A DNA stretch of 64,000 bases, taken from assembly GCA_019915015.1 (NCBI GenBank), contig JAHBBC010000020.1, positions 310,001 through 374,000 on the forward strand. The letters are read 5' to 3'. This DNA comes from Auriscalpium vulgare (lineage: Eukaryota > Basidiomycota > Agaricomycetes > Russulales > Auriscalpiaceae). The notes below the pieces were generated by a model. That model saw only the letters and a list, made by a program, of their open reading frames with translations, ran no database searches and was not told where the DNA came from. Shown here piece after piece: positions 30,232 through 41,289 of this stretch. Both the position numbers and the translations under genes were made by a program. Position 1 is the stretch's first letter. The number at the start of each line of letters is the position of its first letter.

Positions 30232-31652
30232 TTAGCGCGAAATGCGCTCGATCTCAGGCTCGTCGGTGAGCTCCTCTTCGCTGTATGGCCAGTGCCGATT
30301 GTCGTACCAGAACGCGACGAGCTCGTCGTCCTGCGGGAAGATGTCGGACTTGGCGCCTGAGAAGGCGAGGCGCCCGATCTCGTAGCCCTGTCCCTCGGGG
30401 AGGATGAGGTGACACCCGAAGGGCTGCGAGTCCTTGAAAGGCTCCGCTGGCGGGTAGAGCGATGAGGACTTCATACGTGTGTCCAGGTCTGACGGTCTAC
30501 AAAAATACCTCAGTCATCTCATAGGAGCCGCCAAACAGAACAACGCACCGCGCGATGAGCTTAAGCACCTCGGGCGCGCGCTCGGCATCCGCGACGAACA
30601 TCGCGCCACCCGCGTACTTATCCAGGCGGCCCCATTTGGAAGCGTCCTGGTGGAACTGATCCATCTGTATGCCGCGCACGTACATCTTCCAGCGGCGCGC
30701 CCACTCGGGTGCCCATTCGGCCGGGTCGACATCCGCGACGGTGCGCAGCGCGTCGCCGGGGTCGGGCCCATCCGCGCCCCATGTGTGGCGGTCGACGAAC
30801 GCAACGCGCGGGTCGGGTGTATACGTGCGCGTGATGCTGCGTGCAGAGGCGAGCAATGCGGAGGGGTCGATGGAGTTGTGGTAGACGATGTAGCCTGTGG
30901 CGAGGGGCGAGAAGTACGGCGTGGCGTTCACAAGGGCGACCTGCAGCGTGGTCAATGTCGGCAGTCAGGAGGAATCGGATGTGGTAGACATGCCTTCCAT
31001 TTGCCGCGCCGTGCTGCCACGCGGAAGTTCCACGAGTGGGCGCAGGGGGTATCAGGCCCGGGAGGCATCCCGTCCCGCTGCGTGCTCTTCATGCCCTGCA
31101 CAAAGCCTGGCAACTGGCCCCACACCATCTCCCCTGCCGGAGGTAAAGAATGTGAGCTCGTGCAGTTCACGTCGCATATGACCACGACCCACCTGACTGA
31201 ACCTCAAATTTCCTCACCAGCTCGCCCACCCGCGCCCGTCCTGCATCGCGCCACTCCTCTCGAAACACATACGCACTCTCGCGCCGCCCCACATCCTCCT
31301 CATCCGGGCGAAGCTTCACGGTCGTCTCGAGGGCGGGCCGGCGCAGGCGGCCGTCTGCCAACGCCTGCGCGCGTAGCGAGCGCAGGCGCTTCTCGGTGAG
31401 CAGCCAGCCGGGGTGCGCGTGGCGGAGGCGCACGAACAGGCCGGACACGTCAAGCGTGGAGAATGAGTTCCAGTAGAGGATGTAGATGAGGTTGAGCGAG
31501 GCTATGAGCTCGTCATCTGTAGGCGAGTAAGATTGCGGCCAGGCTGCGAAGGAGCTGTACTTCGGGGGGAGAGCCTGTGGTACTCTATGAGAAGGCGCAT
31601 GGGGATAGGAACTGGAGAGGAAACCCACGTATCCTAGATCGTCTGAGAGCAT
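30232..31652 (-). CDS. Uncharacterised protein, 413 aa
   Basis: Four exons (31652-31193, 31133-30994, 30940-30509, 30441-30232) give exactly 414 codons. The second intron (30941-30993) uses a GC donor (GCATGT...CTGCAG). The N-terminus MLSDDLGYVGFLSSSYPHAP has no signal peptide. The first half is helical and charged (TEKRLRSLRAQALADGRLRR). The second half has a globular look with many aromatic residues (WARRWKMYVRGIQMDQFHQD, PQDDELVAFWYDNRHWPYSE). No known domain was recognised. It lies tail to tail with ELP1 (163 bp apart) and in line with USO1. The clean frame over four exons and even composition argue for a real, conserved gene; function unknown. Confidence 0.7.
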
Positions 31653-32103
31653 GATGTTGAGAGAAAGAAAGCAAGGAGGTGGGGCGGAGTATACGTACAT
31701 GTTTTTTTTGAGACAAGAGCGCGTCCAAGACAAGGATGCGGGCCGCCCTACCGACGGGGACCACAGGAGCTGACGGATAAATTTACACCGCTTAGCTAGG
31801 GTTGGCCTGGCTTCTAGGTCTAGATGTCGCGCTAAAGTACTGTGAACTTTGAAGGTGCGTAGTAGGCGAGAGCACTAAGGGCCGCCTCGGAACATTTTGT
31901 TGGCACGTGGACGGGCAAGTTGTTGACATGCTTGCTGTTGAGATGTCCATGTCTCCACGTTTCGACCCTGCAATATAACCTTCGAGCCATGACGACTTCT
32001 CATTTTCATGTGGGGCGAAGCCATACAGATGCTTCCTTCTTGCAAGCTGCATCGAAGTTCGAAAAATCCAGACAAATATAAATCCTCTCTAACGAACAAG
32101 CAA
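31653..32103. other. Intergenic region between USO1 and the unknown gene
   Basis: Holds a T8 run at 31702-31709 on the plus strand and short open frames with no codon-like bias. It probably contains the promoter of the downstream minus-strand gene and the USO1 3' end. Confidence 0.4.
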
Positions 32104-35100
32104 TCACTCCGCTTCGTCATCTTCATCGTCGTCGCCCTCATCCTCGGATACATCCAAACCCTTCTCGCGCATCAGCACCTTGTCCCTGGCGCGTTTGCTG
32201 CTTAGCTCGTCAAGTAGCACAAGGAGGTCCTCTTGCTCCTTTTCCACCTCTGCGCGTTTCGCGCGCTCGGCTTCCAGCGCCTCGCGCTCCTACACAGCCC
32301 CTTAACCATGCAATTCCTCGCATCGGTCAGATAATAGACCACGCACCTCATCCAATCTAGCTGCGGCAGCCTCCGCACCAGCCGAAAGCTCTTGCACCTT
32401 GCTCTGCAGTGGAGCGAGCTCTGCGGACTGTTTCGTGGCAGCACTAGACGCCGTCGACAGCTCTTTGAGCTTCGTCTGTAGGGCCTCGATCTCGGCAGAC
32501 TGTTTCGCGATGACGGTGCGTAGGGAGGCCACCAGGACGCTCTCCTCGCCGCTTTGCGCTGCCATGAAAACAAAGTCAATGGAGGTAGAAGTTTCAAGAA
32601 ATTGGACATGGCCGCACCTGCTGATGACGACGCTGATTCTGGATCCGCCACGATGCTTCTTTGGATTGTGTCTGCGAGAACCCATGGTCAGTGCACATCC
32701 TTCCCAAAATAAGTCCCAACGCACTGTTGTTCGACTTCCAAAACTCAACAAACGCCCAATCGAACCATACCTCCGTTTCGTTCTCGTACATCGGGATGAA
32801 CGCGGGGTTCAGCGCGGTGGGCGTTGGACACGGCAGCACCCAGAAGTCCGGCCCAACGATCTTGATGCGCTCGTCATCGCGCACGCGCGCCGTGCGCCCC
32901 GCGAGCACATCCGCGCCGAGGCGCGTGAGGAGAGGATACATCGTTGCGCTGCGTGGGTGTGAGTGGGTACTCGGGCAGCGGGGCAGCGGGCCGGTGCGCA
33001 CCGTGTGATTTCGCCGGGCTCGCGGTTGAACTCGTAGCATATCCCAAGAAGGAACGCACATAGCCCGGGAACGACGACGTCGACCTCCGATGGCTGGTTC
33101 AATTGTTCCACGAGCTAGCCCACCGTCGTCAGCGCCAAACACAGGGAGGAGGGAAGAGACGCGCACCACGCCGAGCCCGCCAGCCTCGAGGAACACGCGC
33201 ACCGCCTGCGGGTCCTCCCAAAGCCACTGAGAGAGCAACGCGAGGTACATGCATATTACACGGTCGCACTCGCGCTGCTCACGGTCCACGAGTCCGGCCC
33301 TCGATCGCGACAAAAACGCCAGCGCGAGGTGCTCTGTGATCAGTTGGAGCAGCGTCTGCGGATCCTCTTCTTCCTCCTCTGCATCCTTGGCTTCCGCCAC
33401 CTCGGGCTGTGGTGGTGGGGCGCCGTCCGCCGGAACGAAAAACGCGCCTCCGCCGGGTCCCGATGTTGCGGAGGACGGCGCGGACATGGGCGTCAGCGCC
33501 GGCGGAACAATCTGTCGCGCTAGCGCTTTGGTTGTTGGGTTGTGCCGGATAAGGTGCGCGAAGAGGACAGAGGCGAATTGAAGGGATGTCACATTGACGC
33601 GGTCAAGCGGGGAGTTGGGTGGGAGGATGAGGCCGAAGAGGAGGGGAGTGACTGGGGAGCGCTCGGAAGGACCTGCCAGAGAAAGTGAGAAGGATAAGAG
33701 ATGGGTCGATATGATTAGACGTACTTGGGGGCAGCATGCCTGTGACAATGGCCTCCTTGACACGGTCGTCCAGGAGGAAGTTCTGTAATAATGCTCAGAT
33801 GATGCACGCAAAGAGATGCGACAGCCGTCACGCACCTCGAACACGCCTACCGCGTTCCCGCGCAGATCCATGCCCTCTTTTTGCCGCCGCGTCGCATCGA
33901 GCCCGTTGTACTCGCCATGCATGATGAGCTCCAGCAGCGCATCAATTCCCGTCGCTTCCTCCAGGCGATCCCACTCTTCGCCATTTGTCTCGGGCACAGG
34001 CATGTACGGCGACAGAACCATGTCGGGCAGCAGAACAGCGGCGCTGGCGGGAAGCAAGCGCAGACACTGAATCGAGTCAGCTCTACGTGGGGTAGGAAGG
34101 AGGCAGGAGCTCTACCTGCACTTTTAGTCGCGTTGGCGCATTCGAGGCCATCGCCATCTCTATCAGCAATCTGGTGAACGCATACCCTTCGCGCAGCTGC
34201 GCTCTGTCTATCAGCGTGAATTCAGGTAAGCTGTGACATAGGGACGTACGCCGGTGCCCTTCGAGCCAAGAAGGATCCCGATCGCCTCAAGCACGAGGGC
34301 GGCGGCCTGCGCCTTGGACGAGTTCCAGAATTGGAGCGCAAATTCTTGCGGGACGGGCATGTCGGGCTGGATATTGGGATCGAAGTACAGGAGCGAGGCG
34401 AGGAGTGCGGGAAGTGGGGTTTCGCGGAAGTAGCTCTGTTGCACGGGTTTGAGACTGTATGCGAGAGAAAAGGAAAATATTGCACCCACCTGGTTGGACG
34501 TGTTAAAGCGCAAGAGCGTGTCGACGCATTTCAGCGCCTCTTCGACGGACGTATTCGGGCTGTCGATCCCGCCGTCGCGCGTGACAATGGCGAAGAGCTT
34601 CTCAAAAACACCGTCAAAGGCAAGGACTTTTTGGATTTCGGGGCTCTGCCGGATGAGCGCGGAGAGCAGGTTGAGAGCAGCTGCGTATGCGTGCCGTCAG
34701 TGACCGGGCGAAGTGCTCATGCGCGCAGCATACCATCGTCAAGCCCACTCACCATGGCAGATCACATCCCCCGGCTCCTCCAGCAATCCCACCAACGGCC
34801 CTGGGCCCACCGGCGCCTTGAGAAAGTACGCCTGCGCCTTCTGCGGGCGCACATGCACGATGCTCGTCAACAGCAAACACGCGCTGTGCCTCAGCCCCCG
34901 GTCCTGATCCGCCAACAGCGCGAGGAGCTTGTGCACCGTCCGGTCGTTCTCGAGCACGCGGTCCGTGTGCACGTACCCGAGGTCGCGCTGCGCATACTGC
35001 AGGTCGAGCGTGTCGCACACGCTGCTGACGCACTCGATCGCCGCGCGTCCGATGTCGGGGTCCACGTCCGCGTCCCTCTGGATGATGTCGAGAAGCCCGG

Positions 35101-35293
35101 GGAGCGCGCGGTCGGCGACGATCTGCTTGTGTGCGCGGGCGAGGCCCTTGAGCGCGAGGACGGCGGCGCGGCGGTCGGCGAGGAGCGTCGAGGGCGAGAG
35201 GCGGTCTGCGAGGCGGGTCACAGTCTCGTCGGGCGTCTGGGGGGCACCGGTAGGCCCGCGCAGGGCGACGTAGGTCTGAGAGAGAAAGTCCAT
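32104..35293 (-). CDS. USO1: Vesicle tethering factor USO1/p115
   Basis: Multi-exon gene. It starts MDFLSQTYVALRGPTGAPQT and continues with the armadillo-like p115 head: DRRAAVLALKGLARAHKQIV, RALPGLLDIIQRDADVDPDI, GLRHSACLLLTSIVHVRPQK, then NLLSALIRQSP- and EEALKCVDTLLRF-type helices, FLEAGGLGVV, and VTSLQFASVLFAHLIRH. After the head comes a short coiled coil (AKQSAEIEALQTKLKELSTA, APLQSKVQELSAGAEAAAAR). It ends with the family's conserved tail (EKEQEDLLVLLDELSSKR, then KGLDVSEDEGDDDEDD) and a TGA at 32104-32106. This tether binds COPII vesicles and Golgi membranes in ER-Golgi transport. The span suggests roughly 850 residues, close to animal p115 and much shorter than yeast Uso1, because the coiled coil is short. 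Internal exon borders were only partly placed. Confidence 0.88.
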
Positions 35294-36730
35294 CGGACAA
35301 TGTGGGCGGGGGAGTCGTGTCGACGAGCGTAGCGCACTGCAAGCACCTGCAGGTTGGGAATGACAATGGGATAGAGGCGGTGAGCGTCTGGAATCTGCAG
35401 CGTCTGCTCGTCGTCACCGACGACGTCGAGGCGGGGGATGTCGATGAGGGGGGAAGTCAAGTTGCGACTCAACTCAAACTGCGGCCGCCTCGTGTTGACC
35501 TCGCGGTTCCAACTCTCTCATCGACTCCCTTCATACTTCCAGTCCTTTTAATCGAAGGCAAGAAACGCTCGCTAAGGAGACCCGCCTCCTTCAGCCTCTC
35601 TGCGTACCAATGGTGTAGAAGCTCTCAGACCGGTGTCGCGATGCTCGCGCTAGGCAAGTGAGCGTCGGCTCAGCCAGTATTTCAAGAAGCACTGCGTTGG
35701 GCGGCCTTTACGAGGAATACGTGAAGATGCGGCGAACGTTTTGACGGTCGAATAGGCTGATTCGTACATCCTCCAGTACGTCGCACCATGTCCCTCTACC
35801 CGTCTTTCTCAAACCATTCTGCAACAAGCTCGCCCGCGCTCGACCACGGCTCCCCGCGACGTAGTCCAAGTCGATTGCAGATCTTCATCGCGTGGATTGC
35901 ATCTACCTGTCGCGCATATCTCGCCGGAGCTGCAAGAGCACGCCGCGCTGTTGGCCGCCCCCGGCCAGGATGTCTTCCCCTAGCATTTGCTCTTGCGCCC
36001 AGTCATCGCGGCCGTCGGCAAGACATCCGCTTGTAGGGAAGACGGTCCCCATCCTAGCTCGACGCAATCGTCTCCCTTCGTTGATCTTGGGCCGCGAAGC
36101 CAAGGTATCAAAAGTGCGTCTTGCTTCTCGTCATGCTCCTCAATCTAGACCACTGATTCATTGTCCGTTGACTACCAAAGTGCGGTCAAACGGACGAGAA
36201 GAATACGATCAGGTGCTCCCGCTGTCGTGCTGCTGCGCTCGTGCCTAGTCGCAGACTGGAGTGCTCGGCATGAAGCTTGAAGCCCGCTCTCCGTAGTGTG
36301 GAATATGCCTCCAGGTGACTCTGCGTCTTCATCATGCGGTTTGTGCCGTCCTGATATACACCGGTTGTTCCTCGGTACAGCTTGATGCGAACAGCGATTC
36401 CAGTGCCAATTGCTCACCGGCACCTATCATGCCCGGCCGCTTGCCGTCCCGAGCGCGAGCCCTCTCGCAGACGTCGCTGGGCGCTCAGTTGGCAGCCTAT
36501 GAATGAGGATGCATCATGGCTGTATCCGCATGTAATGTCATTCGGTATCGCAAAGGAAGAGAATATCTTTTATGGTGTTTATGACCCTATAACGAACGTA
36601 CACCATACAATTTCCCATGGGGTGACCAATTTTGAGACCTGTATAAAGGATACAAGGTATATGTAGGGACAAGATGCTGTCGAGAAACGGACAGGAGGCG
36701 AAGGAACCAGTTCATCTGCGCAGCCGCCGT
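35294..36730. other. Intergenic spacer upstream of USO1
   Basis: About 1.4 kb. The first 350 bp are probably the USO1 promoter and leader (the minus strand stays open for 84 codons near 35,220-35,470 but is not conserved-looking). The remainder has only short frames in several directions. No recognisable gene or repeat seen. Confidence 0.4.
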
Positions 36731-38229
36731 CTAGCTCTCCTCCGCCTCCAACCACCCCAGAGCGTCCATGGCTTCGACATTTTCCGCAGCCCTGATCGTC
36801 TCCGTAGACTGCGGCTCCTCCCGTTGAGGTGAAACCAGTTCGTACTCGTCCATGGGCTCCGGGTCAAGTAGACCCTCCAGGATCTGGTGCCAGCGCTCCA
36901 ATAGCCAGACCGTTGTCCGGCACGCCCTGAACGTGGCATCACAGAAGAAACGCGCGCCGAACCGGGTCCCGACGTCGTCAAAATCAAAGTTATCGGGGCC
37001 GAGCGGGAGCTGAGTGAAAAAGGCGAAGACATAGACAAGGATGGACAGGCTGTGCGATGGTAGCAGGCGGAGGATGTCCCGAGCGATGGCAATCCGAATG
37101 GCCTCCTGGTCCAACACTGTCTTTCCGCGTCGCCGACGAGGTTTGACGCAGTAGTTGAACAGCGGCTCCCAAATAAGCCGAGGGACGACTCCGTTGAGAG
37201 CGTTGTCGAACCAGGTGGCGACAAGCGCTGCAATATCCGCCGTTGTCTCCGAGCACAGACTGAAGCCATGTCCATACAGGGGTGGGGTATTGAAGATGCG
37301 GATAAGTTCCAAGCAGCGTTCGGTCATATCGGTGGCCGGTATTCTGAACAGACTACCTTCACATATGCCTGTATGCTTGGCGTGAGCTGCGTGCTGCGTG
37401 AACGAACGGTGGACAAGCGTACCTGTTCGATACAGTTGTTCGATGGGAGAGACGAGAGCAATCGGCAGGTCGTGCGCGTAGCCATTCATGACCACCGTCG
37501 TCGATGCATACCGCGCGACATGGTTAAGCGGCGTGGCAAACACGTCTAGCAATCCATTAGCATCAGCTGAAAAGTCGATAGAAGAATGCGAAGTAACTTA
37601 CGACCTGTCTCCTCAAAGAAATCTCGCTGCCATCCAGCCCGTACGTCCTCGACTTCTTCACGTGCTTCATCTCTGTGATTCCGATCCGCCCAGTCCTGGC
37701 GATCAAGCGCCTCAATCTGCACCCTGTCGATGGGTTCTTCGTCATCGTTATCGACAGACTTCAACTGCCTCTTGATGCGACTCAGAAGTAGGTGACAGGG
37801 CCACTTTGGCAGGCGCGGCGGCGGGCTCGTGGTCCGGGCGAAGTGCGGGCGATGGGCGATCTCCTGCAGGGGCGACCGGGGGCCTGACTCGCATGCCGCC
37901 TCTGCCTGATGCTGGGAGATGAAAAGCAAGCCTCCACCGCACCGCGCGACCCTGTCTCGCTCCGAGTCCATCTCCGGGACCGTCACCGGTAGCGATACGA
38001 AGCGGGCGCGGGCGCTGTCGGCAAGGCCTGTCGGAAGGCGTCGCCCGCCCGGCGTGAATGCGTTGGACTTGAGCGCGGGGGTTGTCACGGCCGCCTTCAG
38101 CTTGCTCCAAAGCCTGCTCCTGGGGATGTGCGTCGTCTGGTCGGAAGGACCGCCCCTGACTGGGAAAGAAACGCGACGGCCGGCGTCGCCCTTGCTTGGC
38201 AAAGAGAGAGGGGGGGTGGGATTCATCAT
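36731..38229 (-). CDS. RhoGAP-domain protein, 462 aa
   Basis: Three exons (38229-37602, 37545-37423, 37368-36731) sum to 463 codons exactly. The N-terminal ~180 residues are Pro/Ser/Arg-rich and disordered. The RhoGAP fold follows: VFATPLNHVARYAST, DLPIALVSPIEQLYRTG, then GSLFRIPA carrying the arginine finger, RCLELIRIFNTPPLYGHGFS, TTADIAALVATWFDNALNGV, RLIWEPLFNYCV and SLSILVYVFAFFTQLPLGPD. Such proteins speed GTP hydrolysis by Rho/Cdc42/Rac GTPases, which control polarity and actin. The Arg finger and the fold are complete, so activity is likely. The C-terminus is acidic (ALGWLEAEES). The frame is open a little upstream of the chosen Met (MMNPTPPLS), so the start could be earlier. The GTPase target cannot be told. 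Confidence 0.85.
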
Positions 38230-39170
38230 GTCCTGGACCAGCAGGGTGCCGCTAGAGCTGCTAGAGGTAGAGCAAAAAAAAGTGGGCGCTATGGGTGACC
38301 GTCGCGGAGAAAGAGAGAAATACAGATACCAGCCGCCGAGGATGAGTTACTTATACGCCGTGAGCCAGTCATATTTGACACCGGCCCAGTCCAAGGTCAA
38401 GCAACAGGAGCAGCTGATGAGCACAGAAACTTAAAGGCGCATAAGAACTTCATAGAGCGAGCGCCAGTGATTCGTGCAAGGAGTGGAGGAGGAAAAAGCT
38501 AAGCCAGACTAACTACCAACCATGGCATAAGAGCGCCGCTAAAGACAAAGTTAACTCCGACGCCCATGCTCCCCACTCTACTCCAAATCTCGTAGCGGCG
38601 CGGGCGCCGGTCCCCGACTTCGCTATGTTTGTTGAGATTTGAGTATCGTATTTTGTATTTTTTTTCTGACTCGACGGAATTCATGGACAGACCGATAGAC
38701 AGTCAAGCAATTGTATTACGAGGATGTCAAAGAGGAGAGAATATGAGGTAAGACGGGGCATAATGCAGGAGCTAAGTAGAGCGTATCAAGTCGTCAGCGC
38801 GAAAGTAGCAAAGTACACATGTAGACTATTTTTTTTATGGATTTTCAATCTAATGTTTTATGGTAGTCATCAGATGGATGGAATGGTCGGAATATACGTG
38901 GAAATTTTTATAGAAATATTTTGTATAATTTTCTGCAGAAGTGAACGACGAAGGAAGCAGGTAGGAAGGGTTACTCATAGGAAGAACAAGGGCGATCAGT
39001 CTAAGCGGAAAGAGAGATAAAGGAGTTCAATGAGGAATATGTAGAGCAGATACGCAGCGATATAGACCATGAGATGGAGGGGCGGAAGTGACGGCGTATC
39101 TGTACATTTTATCGATAACGTCAGCGTGGGTTTATAGGAGGATGAGGATGAGATTCACATCACAGATAGT
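38230..39170. other. A/T-richer spacer
   Basis: The region contains homopurine stretches and a run of T/A-rich sequence near 38,640-38,940. Plus-strand frames are short and odd in composition. No gene recognised. Confidence 0.4.
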
Positions 39171-41289
39171 CTAGTTGAAGTCTTCATCCATGGGGAAGAT
39201 CGTTGGCTCCTTCTCGCTATGTACGAAGGGCGTCGCGTGGCGGGTCTCCTTGGGCTTTGACTTTGATTTTCCCTTCCCTGTCATGTCATCATCGCTGTCG
39301 ACGACTGCCTCTGCGAAGCGGATCTTCTTCTTGAGGGGCCGTGAGGACGACGACGCAGTTGGAGGGGTCGAGGCGCGAGCGCGCTTGGTGTCGCCTGTCT
39401 TTTTGTCAGAGAGAGCGCCGGAAGTTGAAGAGAGGGCATTGCCGTCGAGAGCGATCTTGAGTAGAGCGATCTTCGAGAGGTCCGTGAAGGGTAAGATGTG
39501 CATGGAGTCGATAATCAGCTGGTAAGTTCTAGAGCCGTTGGTAGACTGCTCGCGCTCGTTCGAAAATTTATTTGCCGATGAAGACGTCTTTGACGGAGTG
39601 AAAGACCATCTTAATGAGGCGTACGATGAGATAGAGGAGTGATTAGGTGATTAGTTGTCATGGATGAGAATAGCAGGATGGGTTTGACGGACAATTTCAG
39701 ATGCGCTTTGACTCCGACCAGCATGTTGTTCTTGAACATGTTGTGGTAATCGAGAGGGTGTATCAAAGCGCCGTTTCGATCACGGATGTCGGGGACGTCG
39801 AAGGTCGTGGAAGAAAAATCGTGTTGCGAGCGCAAAGTAGCAAGGCGTCGCTGAGGGTCAGCTAGATCTGTGAAAGGCCGGCGATGTATGTCTGTGAAGT
39901 GAGAGCGGTTGTGAGTACTTATGGTCGTTGTTGAAAAGTGATATATGTTGGTTACCGAGATGTGTATTTCTGTCGGTCGAGTTCGCTGACGGTGAGATGG
40001 TGGAGGGCGCTGTCTTCTTGGAGTTGGCTCTTAATTGACCTGGATTGGAGGGAGCGTGGAGCAGTTAGTTTGATGAGGACATATGCACATGGGCGTGGGG
40101 ACTGACTAGGACTAATCGAGCCGCCTCCAGATAAAGAAGCTGTCGGAAATGCAGTTAATGGCTATAATTCTTGCGGATAAATTTGTGAGGCTTACCGGTG
40201 AGGAAGGACTTGTGCACTAGTGGAGCTCGTGAACGTCTGGGATCCGGCACATTGCGAAGAAGAGGCTTGGTGCTTGCTACAATCATGAAACGATCTTCCG
40301 TATCGTGCGAGCGATAGAAGGGCGTGACTTCAGGAACCTTGGGAGGCGGAACGTCTGTATGATACTTGGTGAGAATTGTGATGTGATCGTCAGAAGAGGC
40401 TACTTCAACTTACATTCGTTTCTGTTCGTCTCGACCTGGTTGACATAGGATATAAGGTTGTTGAGCGCGGCCTGAGAACAAATGATTGCTTGTTCAGGTA
40501 CATATTCCCCGAGATAAGCGTGGTTCTCTTCGAGGGGGCGTAGCTCGAAAGTAGCCTTCATTCGCCTGATGTCGTGTATATTGACCTGAGGTAGAAAAAA
40601 AGGTGTAAGAGGTACGTGAGTTTATGATGAATTAGTGAGCGAACCTCGTTCATCTTGTTTTCCGCAGTCGTGGGTAGGCTAAAGTAGTCTGAGATACGCG
40701 AGTATTTGCCTTGCAAATCGACGGTGGCAGGGAATACGATGGGCGCAATTTGACCGTCGGAGGACAGCCAATACTCCGCACGGTCCGTGTCGGTCGCATC
40801 CGGGCCTACATATCTCTGAGGATTGTTCTTCTTCGGCAGGGTGTGGTAAGGGTACACGGACGAAGTAGAGAATTTGGAGGATGAGAAAGCTTGAAGAGAA
40901 TAAGCAAGCGGAGAGATAGACTCCGCAGGAGACTCAGATCGACTGTCATAGTGAGTATGAGGCGTATGGGCGTGGGGAGGTTCGAGGGTAGTAGTCGAGG
41001 AAGGGACGTTAGACTGTGAGGTCGTGTGAACGGGAGAGTTAACGACTGTAGGCATGGAAGGATTGGTGACGGCCGCGGTAACAGATGGCGTGTGGGTAGA
41101 GGGAGGGGAGTCGTCGTGGGCGCCGGGAGAGTTAGATGGGTTGACTTGTAAGGTCAGTGAGCTTGCGGTCGACAGAGGGGGAGAGGTGGGAGAGATTATC
41201 GGACTTAGAGGAGGAGGAACATCGACGTGTGCTGGAGGCGGAGTGGTAGGTTTGGTGCCGGATGTGTTGGAAGATCGAGTACGGGTCAT
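39171..41289 (-). CDS. Uncharacterised Ser/Thr/Pro-rich protein (exon structure incomplete)
   Basis: Exon 1 (41289-40645, exactly 215 codons) begins MTRTRSSNTSGTKPTTPPPA and is dominated by Ser, Thr, Pro and His. Its end is more ordered (RAEYWLSSDGQIAPIVFPAT, KYSRISDYFSLPT). A 59-nt intron follows, then IHDIRRMKATFELRPLEENH, YVPEQAIICSQAALNNLISY, and after another intron VPEVTPFYRSHDTEDRFMIV, then a conserved-looking block ahead of RSQHDFSSTTFDVPDIRDRN and the Lys/Ser-rich C-terminus ending FPMDEDFN at 39,174. I recall similar proteins (FDVPDIRD...LIHPLDY) in other agaricomycetes, without known function. The junctions between 40,000 and 39,850 could not be made to read in frame, so the gene may be damaged there. 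Located in the accessory half of the window. Confidence 0.5.
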
